DNA of 64,000 bases. Origin: Mycobacterium saskatchewanense. GTDB lineage: Bacteria; Actinomycetota; Actinomycetes; Mycobacteriales; Mycobacteriaceae. Both the position numbers and the translations under genes were made by a program. Numbering within the stretch: position 1 is the stretch's first letter; each line of letters opens with the position of its first letter. The notes under the pieces were generated by a model. That model worked only from the letters and a program-made list of their open reading frames with translations, was not told the origin of the DNA and searched no databases. Location of the stretch: positions 1,612,001-1,676,000 of the forward strand of contig NZ_AP022573.1 in the NCBI RefSeq assembly GCF_010729105.1, written 5' to 3'. This document shows, piece by piece, positions 37,836 through 46,877 of the stretch.

Positions 37836-38987
37836 GTGCGGCGTTTGCTGTACGAGGAGGACCACGAGACGTACCGCAATACCGTCCGGGAGTTTCTGGC
37901 CCGCGAAGTGGCGCCTCATCAACACGACTGGGATCGTGACCGCTGGATCGACCGCGCGGTATTCGTCCGAGCCGCCAAGGCGGGCATCTACGCCCTACAG
38001 ATCGATGAGCGATACGGAGGGTCCGGCGAGCCGGATTACCGCTACCGCATGGTGGTGTGTGAGGAGATCGCGCGCATCAATGCGCTCTCGTTCGGGCTGA
38101 CTGTGAGTCTGCAAGACGACCTGGTCCTGCACTACCTGCTCGATCTGACCACCGACGAGCAGAAGGGGCGATGGCTTCCCGGGTTTGCCACGGGAGAGAT
38201 CATCGGCGCGCTCGCGATGACCGAGCCGGGCGCGGGCAGCGACCTGCGGGGAATGCGGACCACCGCTCGGCGCGACGGCGACGCCTGGATTCTCAACGGG
38301 CAGAAAACGTTCATCTCCAGCGGCATCATGGCCGACGTCGTGGTGGTGGCCGCGCGCACAAACGCCGACGGCGGTTCACATTCGTTCAGTCTCTTCGTCG
38401 TCGAGCGTGACACCCCGGGCTTCGAGCGCGGCCGCAAGCTGGACAAGATCGGGCTGCCCGCGCAGGACACCGCCGAACTGTACTTCCGTGACGCACGGGT
38501 GCCGGCGGCCAATATGCTCGGGACTGCCGGAGAAGGCCTCCAGTACCTGATGGGTCACCTGCCGCGCGAACGACTCGGAGTCACTGCCAAGGCTCTGGCA
38601 ACGACACGCGCCATCTATCAGTCGACCGTCGAGTACTGCAAGCTACGCAAGGCCTTTGGCGGTCCGCTCACCGACCAGCAGCACATTCGGTTCGAGCTCG
38701 CGGAGATGTCCACCGAGATTGACGTCGCCCAAGCCTACGTAGACAAATCCGTCCTGTCCTACAACGCCGGCGAACTCACTGCGGTCGACGCGGCGAAAGG
38801 CAAGTGGTATGTGAGCGAGCTACAGAAGCGCGTTGTCGATCGTTGCCTGCAGTTGCACGGCGGGTATGGATACATGACCGAATACCCGGTTGCCCGTGCG
38901 TATCTGGATACGCGTGTGCAGACCATCTATGGTGGAACCACCGAAATCATGAAGGAGATCATCGGACGCGACATAGCCGCCGGATGA
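37836..38987 (+). CDS. Acyl-CoA dehydrogenase, long-chain type
   Basis: 383 residues from a GTG 3 nt after the thiolase stop. Motifs: LAMTEPGAGSDLRGMRTTA, a FAD/substrate loop, LMGHLPRERLGVTAKALAT, and LHGGYGYMTEYPVARAYLD. The C-terminal site reads YGGTTEIMKEII, without the Glu used by medium-chain enzymes; the Glu in PRERLG occupies the place of the base in long-chain and isovaleryl types. Operon with the thiolase, suggesting two steps of the same beta-oxidation round. Confidence 0.92.
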   Translation: MRRLLYEEDHETYRNTVREFLAREVAPHQHDWDRDRWIDRAVFVRAAKAGIYALQIDERYGGSGEPDYRYRMVVCEEIARINALSFGLTVSLQDDLVLHYLLDLTTDEQKGRWLPGFATGEIIGALAMTEPGAGSDLRGMRTTARRDGDAWILNGQKTFISSGIMADVVVVAARTNADGGSHSFSLFVVERDTPGFERGRKLDKIGLPAQDTAELYFRDARVPAANMLGTAGEGLQYLMGHLPRERLGVTAKALATTRAIYQSTVEYCKLRKAFGGPLTDQQHIRFELAEMSTEIDVAQAYVDKSVLSYNAGELTAVDAAKGKWYVSELQKRVVDRCLQLHGGYGYMTEYPVARAYLDTRVQTIYGGTTEIMKEIIGRDIAAG

Positions 38988-38995
38988 GGAGGCGA

Positions 38996-39018
38996 TGGTC
39001 GAGCCCCGCCGTCGACCA
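38996..39018. terminator. Hairpin between convergent genes
   Basis: TGGTCGA and TCGACCA, a 7-bp perfect inverted repeat with a 9-nt loop, 9 nt after the acyl-CoA dehydrogenase stop and 75 nt before the end of the opposing ferredoxin reductase gene. Short stem without U-tract. Confidence 0.3.
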
Positions 39019-39093
39019 CGGCTGGGAGTGGTCAAGCAACCCCCGTCGAACAGACCTCTTCGTGGGCCGCAAAACGGCTGACCGCCACACGCC

Positions 39094-40683
39094 CTAACCA
39101 GCCGTCGCCGCGGCGAGCAGCGCGTCAATGTCAATCACCTTGACCCGCGGACGCGAGACTTCCGTCCCGCGCTGGCGTTCGAACGCGTCGATGCAGCGCC
39201 AACCTGGCCAATCGATGACGTTGAGCCGACGTGAGGAGATCAGCGCTGCAAGGGAAGCGGTGTTGGATGGCGCGGTAGGCAGAATTCCAGCGCGAGCGTC
39301 TGAGACAAGGTTGGCGACTGTCTCGCGGGCGCACGTTTTGTTGGTGCCGATCACGCCACGAGGTCCACGCTTGATCCAGCCCGTCACATACACGCCCGGC
39401 ACCGGGGCTCGGTCGCGCATCACTCGGCCGCCCTCGTTGGGCACTATGCCGGTGGCATCGTCGAACGGCAGCCCGTCGATCGGCGTCCCCCGATAGCCGA
39501 TCGACCGCAAAACCAGCGGTGTCGCGATCGTCGTTGTGCCGCTGCGATCTTCTATGACGAGGCCTTCGACGCGGTCCTGTCCGGCGAACCGCACAGGGCG
39601 AGAGCCGAACCGCAGCACAATCCGCCGGTTCCCGGCCCGGCGAGGGCGGACGGCATATTCGACGATCACGTCGTATTTCAGTGCCCGTTCGAAACCATCG
39701 GGCCGGTCGCCGATATCGCCTTCGACGACCACGTCGACGTCACGCAGGTTGCCCAGGGCCAGTAACTCCCCCACGGAGAAGGCGGCGTCTGCGGCACCGC
39801 GCCTGCCCATCACGACGACTTCCTCGATCCCGCTGCGCCACAACCGGGCCAGCGCGTGGTCGGCGACGTCGGTAGTGACCAAATCGTCGTGATTCATCAC
39901 CAGTACTCGCGCCACGTCGAGCGCGACATTGCCGTTGCCGACAATCACCGCCCGAGGTCCGGACAGGTCTAGATCGTCACCGGCGCGCCCGGGATGCCCG
40001 TTGTACCAACCGACCACATCAGCGGCGGCGTGGCTACCGGCCAATTGCTCGCCGGGGATTCCCAGTTCGAGGCTGCGGGGCGCGCCGACCGCGTAGATCA
40101 CGGCGTCATGGTGAGTCGACAGCTCTGCGTGGCTGATGTCTCGACCCACCGCGACGTTGAAGAAACACCTCACGTCGCGGTGCGCGAACGCCGACTCGAA
40201 TTCGTGGATGACGTCCTTCGTGCGCTGGTGGTCTGGGGCGACGCCGAAGCGAATCAGACCGTAAGGAGTGGGCAGCTGTTCGAACACGTTGACCTCGACG
40301 CCGCGGGTGCGTACGAGGTCGGACACGGCATAGCAGGCGGCGGGGCCGGTACCGACGACGGCCACCCGCAACGGTTCTCGCTGGACGGGATCCTGGGACC
40401 TCGGCGGCGTCGTCGACCGAATTGCCAATGGCCGAGCGGCGAAGTAGGCGGCATTGACGTCCCTGAATCGCGTTTGGTCGTTGGGCAACTCGTCCTCGTG
40501 GTAGATCGCATCCACCGGGCACACCTCGGCACACGCGCCGCAGTCGACGCAAGTCTCGGGATCGATGTACAGCATCGGCGCCTCGACGCCGTCCTCCCCC
40601 GGCACGGGACGGATGCAATCGACCGGGCATGCCGGAACGCAGCTGGCGTCGGTACAACAATTCTGGGTAATCACAAAAGCCAT
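39094..40683 (-). CDS. Ferredoxin--NADP+ reductase with N-terminal 7Fe ferredoxin domain (FprB-like)
   Basis: 529 residues. The first about 75 residues are a bacterial ferredoxin with CTDASCVPACPVDCI and CVDCGACAEVCPVDAI cysteine sets. Then an adrenodoxin-reductase-like flavoprotein: FAD motif VAVVGTGPAACYAVSDL near 108 and NADP motif VIVGNGNVALDVARVL near 230. It moves electrons from NADPH to ferredoxin. Last gene of the operon P450-SDR-ALDH-ferredoxin-reductase, 67 nt behind the ferredoxin, so it probably reduces that ferredoxin for the P450. Start has GAGGAGCGG upstream. FprB of M. tuberculosis has the same fusion. Confidence 0.92.
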   Translation of the reverse strand: MAFVITQNCCTDASCVPACPVDCIRPVPGEDGVEAPMLYIDPETCVDCGACAEVCPVDAIYHEDELPNDQTRFRDVNAAYFAARPLAIRSTTPPRSQDPVQREPLRVAVVGTGPAACYAVSDLVRTRGVEVNVFEQLPTPYGLIRFGVAPDHQRTKDVIHEFESAFAHRDVRCFFNVAVGRDISHAELSTHHDAVIYAVGAPRSLELGIPGEQLAGSHAAADVVGWYNGHPGRAGDDLDLSGPRAVIVGNGNVALDVARVLVMNHDDLVTTDVADHALARLWRSGIEEVVVMGRRGAADAAFSVGELLALGNLRDVDVVVEGDIGDRPDGFERALKYDVIVEYAVRPRRAGNRRIVLRFGSRPVRFAGQDRVEGLVIEDRSGTTTIATPLVLRSIGYRGTPIDGLPFDDATGIVPNEGGRVMRDRAPVPGVYVTGWIKRGPRGVIGTNKTCARETVANLVSDARAGILPTAPSNTASLAALISSRRLNVIDWPGWRCIDAFERQRGTEVSRPRVKVIDIDALLAAATAG

Positions 40684-40750
40684 AGCCGCTCCTCGATGCG
40701 ATGGCGGGAAACGAGTCTGGTGGGCACGGCGCCCATAGCTGCGGCGCTGG

Positions 40751-40942
40751 TCAGTCGTCGACCGAGATGGCGCCCGTCGGACAGCTCGACGCCGCTTCCT
40801 TGGCCACGGTGAGATCGTCTCCGACAGCGGACTCGAGGACCACGCGGGATTGGCCGTCGTCCGCGACCTCGAACACCGCGGGCGCGGTCACCTCACACAG
40901 GCCGATACCCGAACACTTGGTCCGGTCCACTCGGATCGTCAT
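40751..40942 (-). CDS. Small 3Fe-4S-type ferredoxin, P450 partner
   Basis: 63 residues. The cluster ligands are in TKCSGIGLCEVTAPAVFEV and SSCPTGAIS; the usual second Cys is missing (CSGIGLC), as in [3Fe-4S] ferredoxins that serve cytochromes P450. The acidic protein is typical. Its ATG shares one base with the ALDH stop (TGATG), so translation is coupled. Position between the P450-SDR-ALDH genes and the ferredoxin reductase completes an electron chain. Confidence 0.9.
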   Translation of the reverse strand: MTIRVDRTKCSGIGLCEVTAPAVFEVADDGQSRVVLESAVGDDLTVAKEAASSCPTGAISVDD

Positions 40943-42342
40943 CAGAACAACTTCCTCATGATCTTGATCGCACGGTCGGTGTAGGGCGGATATACCAGCG
41001 CAGGATCCGGCTTGGCCGGCTTGGCCAGCACGGCCCGGCGGTGGCTGAGCGCTTCGAATCCCCACTGGCCGTGATAAGCGCCGATTCCGCTCGCACCGAC
41101 ACCGCCGAACGGCAACTGCGGCACCAGGCAGTGCATCGCGACGTGATTGATCACCGCACCACCCGAAGGCATGGCGTCGATGAGGCCGCGGCCTCTCCCT
41201 CGCGACGAGGTGAACACATATAGCGCCAGTGGTTTGGGTCGTGAGTTGACGAATTGCACTCCTGCCGAGTCTGTGTCGACGCGCAGGATGGGCAGGATTG
41301 GGCCGAAGATCTCGTCGGACATGACCCCGTCGGCGGGAGCGGGATCGACGATCACCGTCGGCTCGATGCTCAACGACGCGGCATCCGTGCCGCCGCCGGT
41401 GACGACCGTTCCGGACGTCGTCTCGATGAGCGAGGCCAGCCGCCGGAACTGGCGCTCGTTGACGATACGCAACGCGGGGCGTGGCTCGGCTGACCTGAAG
41501 TCGGCGATAACCCGGATGACCTTGTCGATGAACGCATCGGCGACCGCGCGGTGGACCAACACGTAGTCCGGGGCGATGCAGGTCTGGCCCGAGTTGAGCA
41601 GCTTCACCCAGACGATGCGGCGTGCGGCGACGTCGAGGTCGGCGTCCGCGGTTACGATGACCGGGCTCTTCCCGCCGAGCTCGAGGGTGACCGGCGTCAG
41701 CGTCGGTGCCGCGGCCGCCATGACCTTGCGCCCGACCTCGGTGCCTCCGGTGAACAGAATGTGGTCGAAGCCCTCGGCGATAAGACCCTGGGTGGTCGAG
41801 GCCTCACCTTCGACGACCCGGATCGCCTCGGCGTCCAGATAGCGTGGAATCAACCGGCTCAGCAATTCAGAGGTGGCCGGGGCGAGTTCCGAGGGTTTGA
41901 TCACCGCGCAGTTCCCGGCGGCAACCGCGGCAACCAACGGGCCCAGACTCAGGTAGACGGGATAGTTCCACGGCCCGATGACCAGGACCACTCCCAGCGG
42001 GTCGTACTGAACCCAGGCGCGCCCGGGTAGCTGCGCCAGGGGTAATGGCCGGCGACGTCGGCGCATCCACTTCCTAAGATGTTTCCGGGCGTAGGCTGCC
42101 TCGCCCTTTGATGACGCGATGTCGCCGAGCCACGCTTCAACGGGCGTGCGCCCGAGGTCCTGGCTCAGCGCCTCGGCTATCGCCGATTCCTCGTCGTGAC
42201 AGAATGTTTCGATGCCTTCAAGCTGGCGAAGGCGCCATTGCAACGATCGGGTCCGACCTGAGGCGAAAACACGACGCAGGCCGGGCAACACAGCGGCATT
42301 CTGGGCCCCGTGTGCGGTATCGGCAGGAGCATGCAGCGTCAT
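40942..42342 (-). CDS. Aldehyde dehydrogenase
   Basis: 466 residues, of the shorter class-3-like group without a long N-terminus. NAD(P) segment VIGPWNYPVYLSLGPLVAAVAAGN, then LFTGGTEVGRKVMAAAA, the base in TLELGGKSPVIV, and the catalytic Cys in LLNSGQTCIAPDYVLV; the C-terminus has LPFGGVGASGIGAYHG. It would oxidise an aldehyde made by the P450 and SDR of the same operon to the acid. The SDR stop is 8 nt upstream. Confidence 0.92.
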   Translation of the reverse strand: MTLHAPADTAHGAQNAAVLPGLRRVFASGRTRSLQWRLRQLEGIETFCHDEESAIAEALSQDLGRTPVEAWLGDIASSKGEAAYARKHLRKWMRRRRRPLPLAQLPGRAWVQYDPLGVVLVIGPWNYPVYLSLGPLVAAVAAGNCAVIKPSELAPATSELLSRLIPRYLDAEAIRVVEGEASTTQGLIAEGFDHILFTGGTEVGRKVMAAAAPTLTPVTLELGGKSPVIVTADADLDVAARRIVWVKLLNSGQTCIAPDYVLVHRAVADAFIDKVIRVIADFRSAEPRPALRIVNERQFRRLASLIETTSGTVVTGGGTDAASLSIEPTVIVDPAPADGVMSDEIFGPILPILRVDTDSAGVQFVNSRPKPLALYVFTSSRGRGRGLIDAMPSGGAVINHVAMHCLVPQLPFGGVGASGIGAYHGQWGFEALSHRRAVLAKPAKPDPALVYPPYTDRAIKIMRKLF

Positions 42343-42350
42343 GGCACTCT

Positions 42351-43142
42351 TTAAAACTCCGGCTTGGGGACGACTCCTGACGCCACGGCACCCGTGATGC
42401 CGCCGTCCACTGCCAGGGCCTGACCGTTGACCCAGCGTGCCGCGTCGGACGCCAGGAACAGCACCACCGAAGCGACGTCATCCGGTTTCGCATGCCGCCC
42501 GAGCAGATCCTTGACGCCGTCGAGCGTGTCTTTTCCCATCGATTGCTCGAAATCAGCCAGGATCGGGGTTTCGACCGGCCCAGGAAGCACGGCATTGATA
42601 CGAAAACCCATCTGTGCCATGCCCAAACCCATCGACATCGTGTAGACGGTGGTGACTTCCTTCGAGAAGTTGTACGCGTTGCCCTGCTGCGGGTGAGCCT
42701 TGAACCAGGCCGCACCTTCCTCGAACGTGTCGGTGGCCAGCAGGTCCCGGATGGCTTCGAGACGTTCGGGCCAGCCGAATCCGGCGGTGGATGAGACGAT
42801 GATGACTGAGCCCGCCGGGGCAAGACGCTCGAAGAATGCCTCGGTCAGGTGGCGCACGGCCAAGCTGTTGACCGCGACCACGAGATCGGCCGCAGCGGTG
42901 CCCGGTATCCCTGCGACGTTCATCAGCCCGTCGAACAGACCGTCCAGTGATTCCAGCGCCGCGTCGATGCTGCGCGGGTTGGCAAGATCGACTTCGATGT
43001 GGCGGGTAACCGCGGTGGTCGGTGTATTGCGATCCAGGCAGATCACCTCTGCACCGGCCGTCAGCAACTCTTGGGCGACGGCATGCCCGATCCCCGACGC
43101 CGCGCCGGTGACCAGGTAGCGTTTACCTGTGAATTCCGACAT
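42351..43142 (-). CDS. Short-chain dehydrogenase/reductase
   Basis: 263 residues from the ATG at 43142 (GGAGAACAG upstream); an ATG five codons earlier is possible. Cofactor motif YLVTGAASGIGHAVAQ, then NVAGIPG, the catalytic Ser in VIIVSSTAGFGW and the YxxxK as YNFSK after a long insertion of about 40 residues. That insertion and the late motif resemble the coniferyl-alcohol / 3-alpha-hydroxysteroid dehydrogenase group. Probably oxidises the alcohol formed by the P450. The P450 stop lies 11 nt upstream. Confidence 0.9.
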   Translation of the reverse strand: MSEFTGKRYLVTGAASGIGHAVAQELLTAGAEVICLDRNTPTTAVTRHIEVDLANPRSIDAALESLDGLFDGLMNVAGIPGTAAADLVVAVNSLAVRHLTEAFFERLAPAGSVIIVSSTAGFGWPERLEAIRDLLATDTFEEGAAWFKAHPQQGNAYNFSKEVTTVYTMSMGLGMAQMGFRINAVLPGPVETPILADFEQSMGKDTLDGVKDLLGRHAKPDDVASVVLFLASDAARWVNGQALAVDGGITGAVASGVVPKPEF

Positions 43143-43153
43143 CTGTTCTCCGG

Positions 43154-44422
43154 TCAATTGAGAGTGTAGGGAAGAGATTTGACCGCGCGCACGAAATTTC
43201 CGGTCAAGTACTCCGGCTCTCCCACACGCAATGTCGGAGCGCGGAAGACGAGTTCGCGGAAGAAGGCCTCGAGCTGCATCTTGGCCAGAAACGCTCCCAT
43301 GCAGTAATGCGGTCCGCCGCCCCCGAACGCCACGTGCGGATTCGGTTTGCGCCGAATGTCAAAGACACCCGGGTTGGTGAATACACGTTCGTCGCGGTTG
43401 CCCGACGAGTACATCATCACGACCCAGTCTCCTTCCCGGATCAGCTGACCATGCAGCACGGTGTCCTGAATGGCGGTGCGGCGGAACGTCATCACTGGGC
43501 TCGCCCATCGGACAAATTCTTCAATCGCACACTTGATGTGGCCGTCGAAGTCGTCAACGAGAAGTTGGCGCTGCTCCGGATACTGCTGCAGCGCCATCGT
43601 TGTCAACGTCATGGTGTTACGCGTGGTGTCATTGCCGGCGACCGACAGCAGCACGAAGAACGCACCGAGCTCGTCGTCGGTAATCTGCCTGCCCTCGACC
43701 TCCGCCGCCACCAGTTGCGACATCAGGTCATCCTTTGGGTCAGCGCGCCGCTCCTCGGCAAGTTCCAGCCCTATCGTCAGAAGACCCACGAGCGAATCGC
43801 TCACGACCGCCCCGGGTTCCCGCCCGGCCGCGACATCGGCATCGGCCCACGACACCATGCCGTCGGCGTGCCTGGCTGCTTCGTCGCGCCGCTCGGGAGG
43901 CAGGCCCACCATCTCGTAGATCGTCCACATGGGCAGCCGCTTGGACACCTGCTCGACGAAATCACCCTCGGCGGTGGCCAGGAGATCGTCGACGATCCGG
44001 ACAGCTTGATTAGTCACCTGACCTTGAATCTTCGCTACCTGTCGTGGCGTGAAGACGGAGCTGATCAACCGGCGCAGGCTTGAGTGCCTCGCACCGTCCA
44101 TGCCCAAGAAGGACTCCGCCGCATCAAGAATGTCCTCCGGGACCGCTTCAATCTGAACCCCTTGAGCGGACGAGAAGATCTCCGGGTGTTTGCTCACATG
44201 GGCGATGTCCTCGTTACGGGTGATCGCCCAGACTCCGTCGACCGGGGCGGGAATCAGCGTGCCTTCAATGGGGCGATGCCAGCTGACCGGGCGCTCGTCC
44301 CGCAGGATCTTGAAGTTTGGTTCGCGCTCCTCAGCCGTGAGTTTCCAGAAGCTGATCGGCGAGATACTCACTGGGTCGTAAGGCGGACGATCCAGATGGT
44401 GTTGGGTGGCTTCAAGTGTCAT
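43154..44422 (-). CDS. Cytochrome P450
   Basis: 422 residues from the ATG at 44422 (GTGGAGGC upstream). Oxygen-binding helix LLSVAGNDTTRNTMTL, the ExxR in IEEFVRWASPVMTFRRTA and the heme loop FGGGGPHYCMGAFLAKMQLE with the Cys thiolate ligand. It is a soluble bacterial class I P450 needing ferredoxin and reductase, both encoded downstream. The ATG overlaps the relic stop of a decayed acyl-CoA ligase (ATGA), which shows the older operon order SCP2-ligase-P450. The CYP family number cannot be given from inspection. Confidence 0.93.
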   Translation of the reverse strand: MTLEATQHHLDRPPYDPVSISPISFWKLTAEEREPNFKILRDERPVSWHRPIEGTLIPAPVDGVWAITRNEDIAHVSKHPEIFSSAQGVQIEAVPEDILDAAESFLGMDGARHSSLRRLISSVFTPRQVAKIQGQVTNQAVRIVDDLLATAEGDFVEQVSKRLPMWTIYEMVGLPPERRDEAARHADGMVSWADADVAAGREPGAVVSDSLVGLLTIGLELAEERRADPKDDLMSQLVAAEVEGRQITDDELGAFFVLLSVAGNDTTRNTMTLTTMALQQYPEQRQLLVDDFDGHIKCAIEEFVRWASPVMTFRRTAIQDTVLHGQLIREGDWVVMMYSSGNRDERVFTNPGVFDIRRKPNPHVAFGGGGPHYCMGAFLAKMQLEAFFRELVFRAPTLRVGEPEYLTGNFVRAVKSLPYTLN

Positions 44423-44873
44423 GCCTTTGCCTCCACGTAGCGGTTGATCAGAATCCGTTTGGCAAGTCTGCCGGTTGCCAGTCGTGTAACTCGTCGACGA
44501 AGCCGACGGACCGTGGCGTCTTGTGGTGGGCGATCGACCGACACACATGGGCCATTAGCTCGGTCGCCAACTCATCTGAGCCGCCCAGGCCGCCACGTAG
44601 CTGGACCACCGCTTTGGCCCGTTCGCCCATATCGGGATCGGGTGCGCGGATGACCGCGACGTCGGACATCTTGGGATGCAAGGCGAGAACATTCTCGATC
44701 TCCTGCGGATAGATGTTGACGCCATCACCTCGGTGCACGACCATTTCGCGGATAGCGCTCGCGAAGAGCGCCGAATGATGTTCGAGTTCAACGAAGGTCG
44801 GTACACGGCCGCTTTCGGCCATGATCACCGCGGGCCGCTCCGGGGCGGACAGTGCGTGGACTCCGGGAAACAT
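44419..44873 (-). pseudogene. Acyl-CoA ligase (FadD) remnant with internal deletion and frameshift
   Basis: The reading frame gives 141 residues. The first about 45 (VHALSAPERPAVIMAESGRV; LEHHSALFASAIRE) are a normal ligase N-terminus; it then jumps to the C-terminal domain (GDGVNIYPQEIENVLALHPK; VAVIRAPDPDMGERAKAVVQ). The whole ATP-binding core of about 350 residues is missing. Near 44485 one base is lost after GACGAGTTA; in the shifted frame the true end continues as RLATGRLAKRILINRYVEAK and stops in TGA, overlapping the P450 ATG. Two independent lesions make it non-functional. Context suggests it once activated the acid made by this operon. Confidence 0.85.
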
Positions 44874-44876
44874 GAC

Positions 44877-45281
44877 TCAGACGAGGAGGTCGTCGCGGCC
44901 GTCGGCCTTCAACCGCTCGATGTACGGCGAATACAGCCTCTTTCCGAGCGGCGCCAGTTTCAACAGGCTCGCCACGTTGCCGTCGACCTTGATCTTCTTC
45001 TTGGCCATAGCCAGGGGCAGATTGACCTTGCCCTGCCAGTAGGCGTTGCCCGTATCGGCGGTCATCGACATGGTCGCGCTGGGCGTCGACTCTGCGTTGA
45101 CGCCTTGACGAACGGACTTGTTGGCCATGTCGACGACCACGATCACGTCCGGATCGGTGAAGTCGAACGCCACCACAAGCCCGGTAGCCACCAGCTTGGG
45201 GCCGATTTCCGGGTCCTGGAATGCCGTCTCGAAGATGCCCCCGATGTACTTGGCCACTTCGCCCGAGTCGGTGAACCCCAT
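44877..45281 (-). CDS. SCP2 sterol-carrier domain protein
   Basis: 134 residues, a single SCP2 domain: an N-terminal helix, the beta-sheet with VVAFDFTDPDVIVVVDM and the family's NAYWQGKVNLPLAMAKKKIKVDGNVASLLKLAPLGKRLY. These proteins bind hydrophobic ligands such as acyl-CoA or sterols. The ATG has AAAGGAGAACG. It is the first gene of the operon with the P450; the ligase remnant follows after 3 nt. Fits handling of a hydrophobic substrate. Confidence 0.88.
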   Translation of the reverse strand: MGFTDSGEVAKYIGGIFETAFQDPEIGPKLVATGLVVAFDFTDPDVIVVVDMANKSVRQGVNAESTPSATMSMTADTGNAYWQGKVNLPLAMAKKKIKVDGNVASLLKLAPLGKRLYSPYIERLKADGRDDLLV

Positions 45282-45289
45282 CGTTCTCC

Positions 45290-45310
45290 TTTTATTCTAA
45301 TATCGATTCA
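45290..45310 (-). promoter_or_regulatory. AT-rich promoter/operator of the SCP2-P450 operon
   Basis: On the gene strand it reads GAATCGATATTAGAATAAAA, directly before the ribosome binding site. TATTAGAATA is identical to the element at 31338-31347 on that strand, and AGAATAAAA is shared with 34530-34538. TAGAAT or GATATT could serve as -10. Confidence 0.4.
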
Positions 45311-45668
45311 AAAATGTGGGCCGCAAATCGGTGCGTACTACCCGTCCAGGGTGCCCCGTTGAGAGCATCGTCACACCTTAACCCCGATAAGTCAACTCGC
45401 GGTGCCGTGCGGCCAGAGTGATGCCGCGCCGCGAAGGCGACGAGTCGCCGCAGGTCGGTAGGCACCTATCCCGGCACGTGCCAAGAGAATCTCGGAGCGG
45501 AGCGTTCGCTGAGCACCGGCCACGGTGGGGCTCTCCCGATCCGACGGCCGCGACAATGTCGCTGTCCGTTGCATCGGCACTACTCGCCGAGAAAAAGGCT
45601 CTGGCGTGTGTCGCCGAGAAATTTAATGTGACGTCAACGTTGTCCGCCGGTCGGGTGCGGGCCTGAGT
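45311..45668. other. Intergenic stretch without a supported gene
   Basis: About 360 nt between two genes of the same strand. Short open frames on both strands are Arg- and Ser-rich and lack ribosome binding sites. An AT-rich patch (GAGAAATTTAATGTGACG) lies at 45618-45635. I see no RNA gene or clear terminator. Confidence 0.4.
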
Positions 45669-46373
45669 TCAAGCCGCGACGACTATCGACGCCGCTTCGC
45701 CGGCCGGGCGTAACGCCGCGTAGCGCAACACCAGGCCCATGCCGACGAGGAACACGCTGTATGTCGTCAACGCCAGCCAGAACACGAAGATGCCACGCCA
45801 CGAGAACGGCCCACTGTGGAAGAAGAAGGCCAAAACGTCGGGCACGAATGACGCTGCTATCCAGAAGTTCATATATCCGACCCACCTCGGCAAGATTTGC
45901 GCCCGATCTCCGAGGATCGCGGCGCCGATCGCGATGTTCTGGATCATGAACGGCGCGATCGGGGTGATGAAGACCAGCCAGGCGATGTCGTTGAGCGTGA
46001 CCGTGAGCTCGGGGTCGCGGTCGGGCCGAAAGGCGATGACAGCCATCAACAACATCGGCAGGAGCAGCAACACACCAGTTGCCGCTCCGGTGACGAGCTG
46101 GACGAAAGCCAAGACCGGGTGTCGGCCCTCGATGCGCAGCAAGATGTAGCCGATCAAGCCGATCAACGGAAAAACGAGGCAGATGCTGAGTTGCGAGACG
46201 ACAAGCCCGGTCAGTACGCGCGTGGTGTGGCCGTAGAAGGTGACCACATCGTGTGTGGTGCTCGACGGTCCCAGCGGCATCGGCAGGATGCCCGCGATCA
46301 ACCAGCCCAGCAGGGTCACCAGCACTGTGCCGGGGCCGGTCCATGCACACAGCTTTTGCGCCCGGTGAGACAT
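45669..46373 (-). CDS. Integral membrane protein of unknown function
   Basis: 234 residues from the ATG at 46373, which has GGAGGAACGGC. About seven hydrophobic helices: VLVTLLGWLIAGILPMPLG, VLTGLVVSQLSICLVFPLIG, a segment with VLLLLPMLLMAVIAF, LVFITPIAPFMIQNIAIGAAI, NFWIAASFVPDVLAFFF, IFVFWLALTTYSVFLVGMGL. No transport signature recognised. Similar hypothetical membrane proteins are common in mycobacterial catabolic clusters. Spaced from both neighbours, so probably its own transcript; an AT-rich patch (46396-46421) lies upstream. Confidence 0.8.
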   Translation of the reverse strand: MSHRAQKLCAWTGPGTVLVTLLGWLIAGILPMPLGPSSTTHDVVTFYGHTTRVLTGLVVSQLSICLVFPLIGLIGYILLRIEGRHPVLAFVQLVTGAATGVLLLLPMLLMAVIAFRPDRDPELTVTLNDIAWLVFITPIAPFMIQNIAIGAAILGDRAQILPRWVGYMNFWIAASFVPDVLAFFFHSGPFSWRGIFVFWLALTTYSVFLVGMGLVLRYAALRPAGEAASIVVAA

Positions 46374-46877
46374 AGCCGTTCCTCCGTCCGCTCGGGAAAA
46401 TATTGAATATTGGATAGAATCTTGGCCCCGCAAGGAATCGCGAGGTAGTAGTCGGCAGGACACCATGCTGCACCCGTCGGCGGGTGACCGCACAACAAGT
46501 GAACACCGCCAAACTCGGCATCATCCATCTCGCCTTACATCGGCTATGCGGCGGGGCGATCTGTCACCGGTCGGCCGGCAGCCAAACCGTGCGAGGAATG
46601 ACGCAATCACACCTGATTCTAATTGCAGTTCGATTTCCGTCCAAGACCTTTCTGGACAACGCGGACCTCTGTGCACCGGCAGCACGACCCGCACGCACCA
46701 GAATCCGCTGCGGGCGACCGACGACGGGCTTGTCGCCCACCATCGGGTCGTCAACCCCACCACCGCGCCACCCGCGAAGCTGCGGTCACCACTGCGCGCC
46801 CAGACGAGGTCGTCCGGCTTCGCTCCGGCGACGGCGCCCTCGAGCACCAGCACGATCCCGCTGGCGAGGCATGAGAC
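46374..46877. other. Intergenic region, AT-rich promoter and possible small remnant
   Basis: The part nearest the membrane protein gene (46396-46421, AAAATATTGAATATTGG then ATAGAATC) is AT-rich and likely its promoter; ATAGAATC also occurs, on the other strand, at 36659-36666. A minus-strand frame from 46853 to 46521 (110 codons) starts in a protein-like way (VLEGAVAGAKPDDLVWARSG) but degenerates; I do not recognise it and treat it as a possible relic. Confidence 0.4.

Noticed and set aside
45418..45666. 82-codon plus-strand frame between the SCP2 and membrane protein genes
   Set aside because: No ribosome binding site, composition biased to Arg, Ser and Ala, no similarity to a known family.
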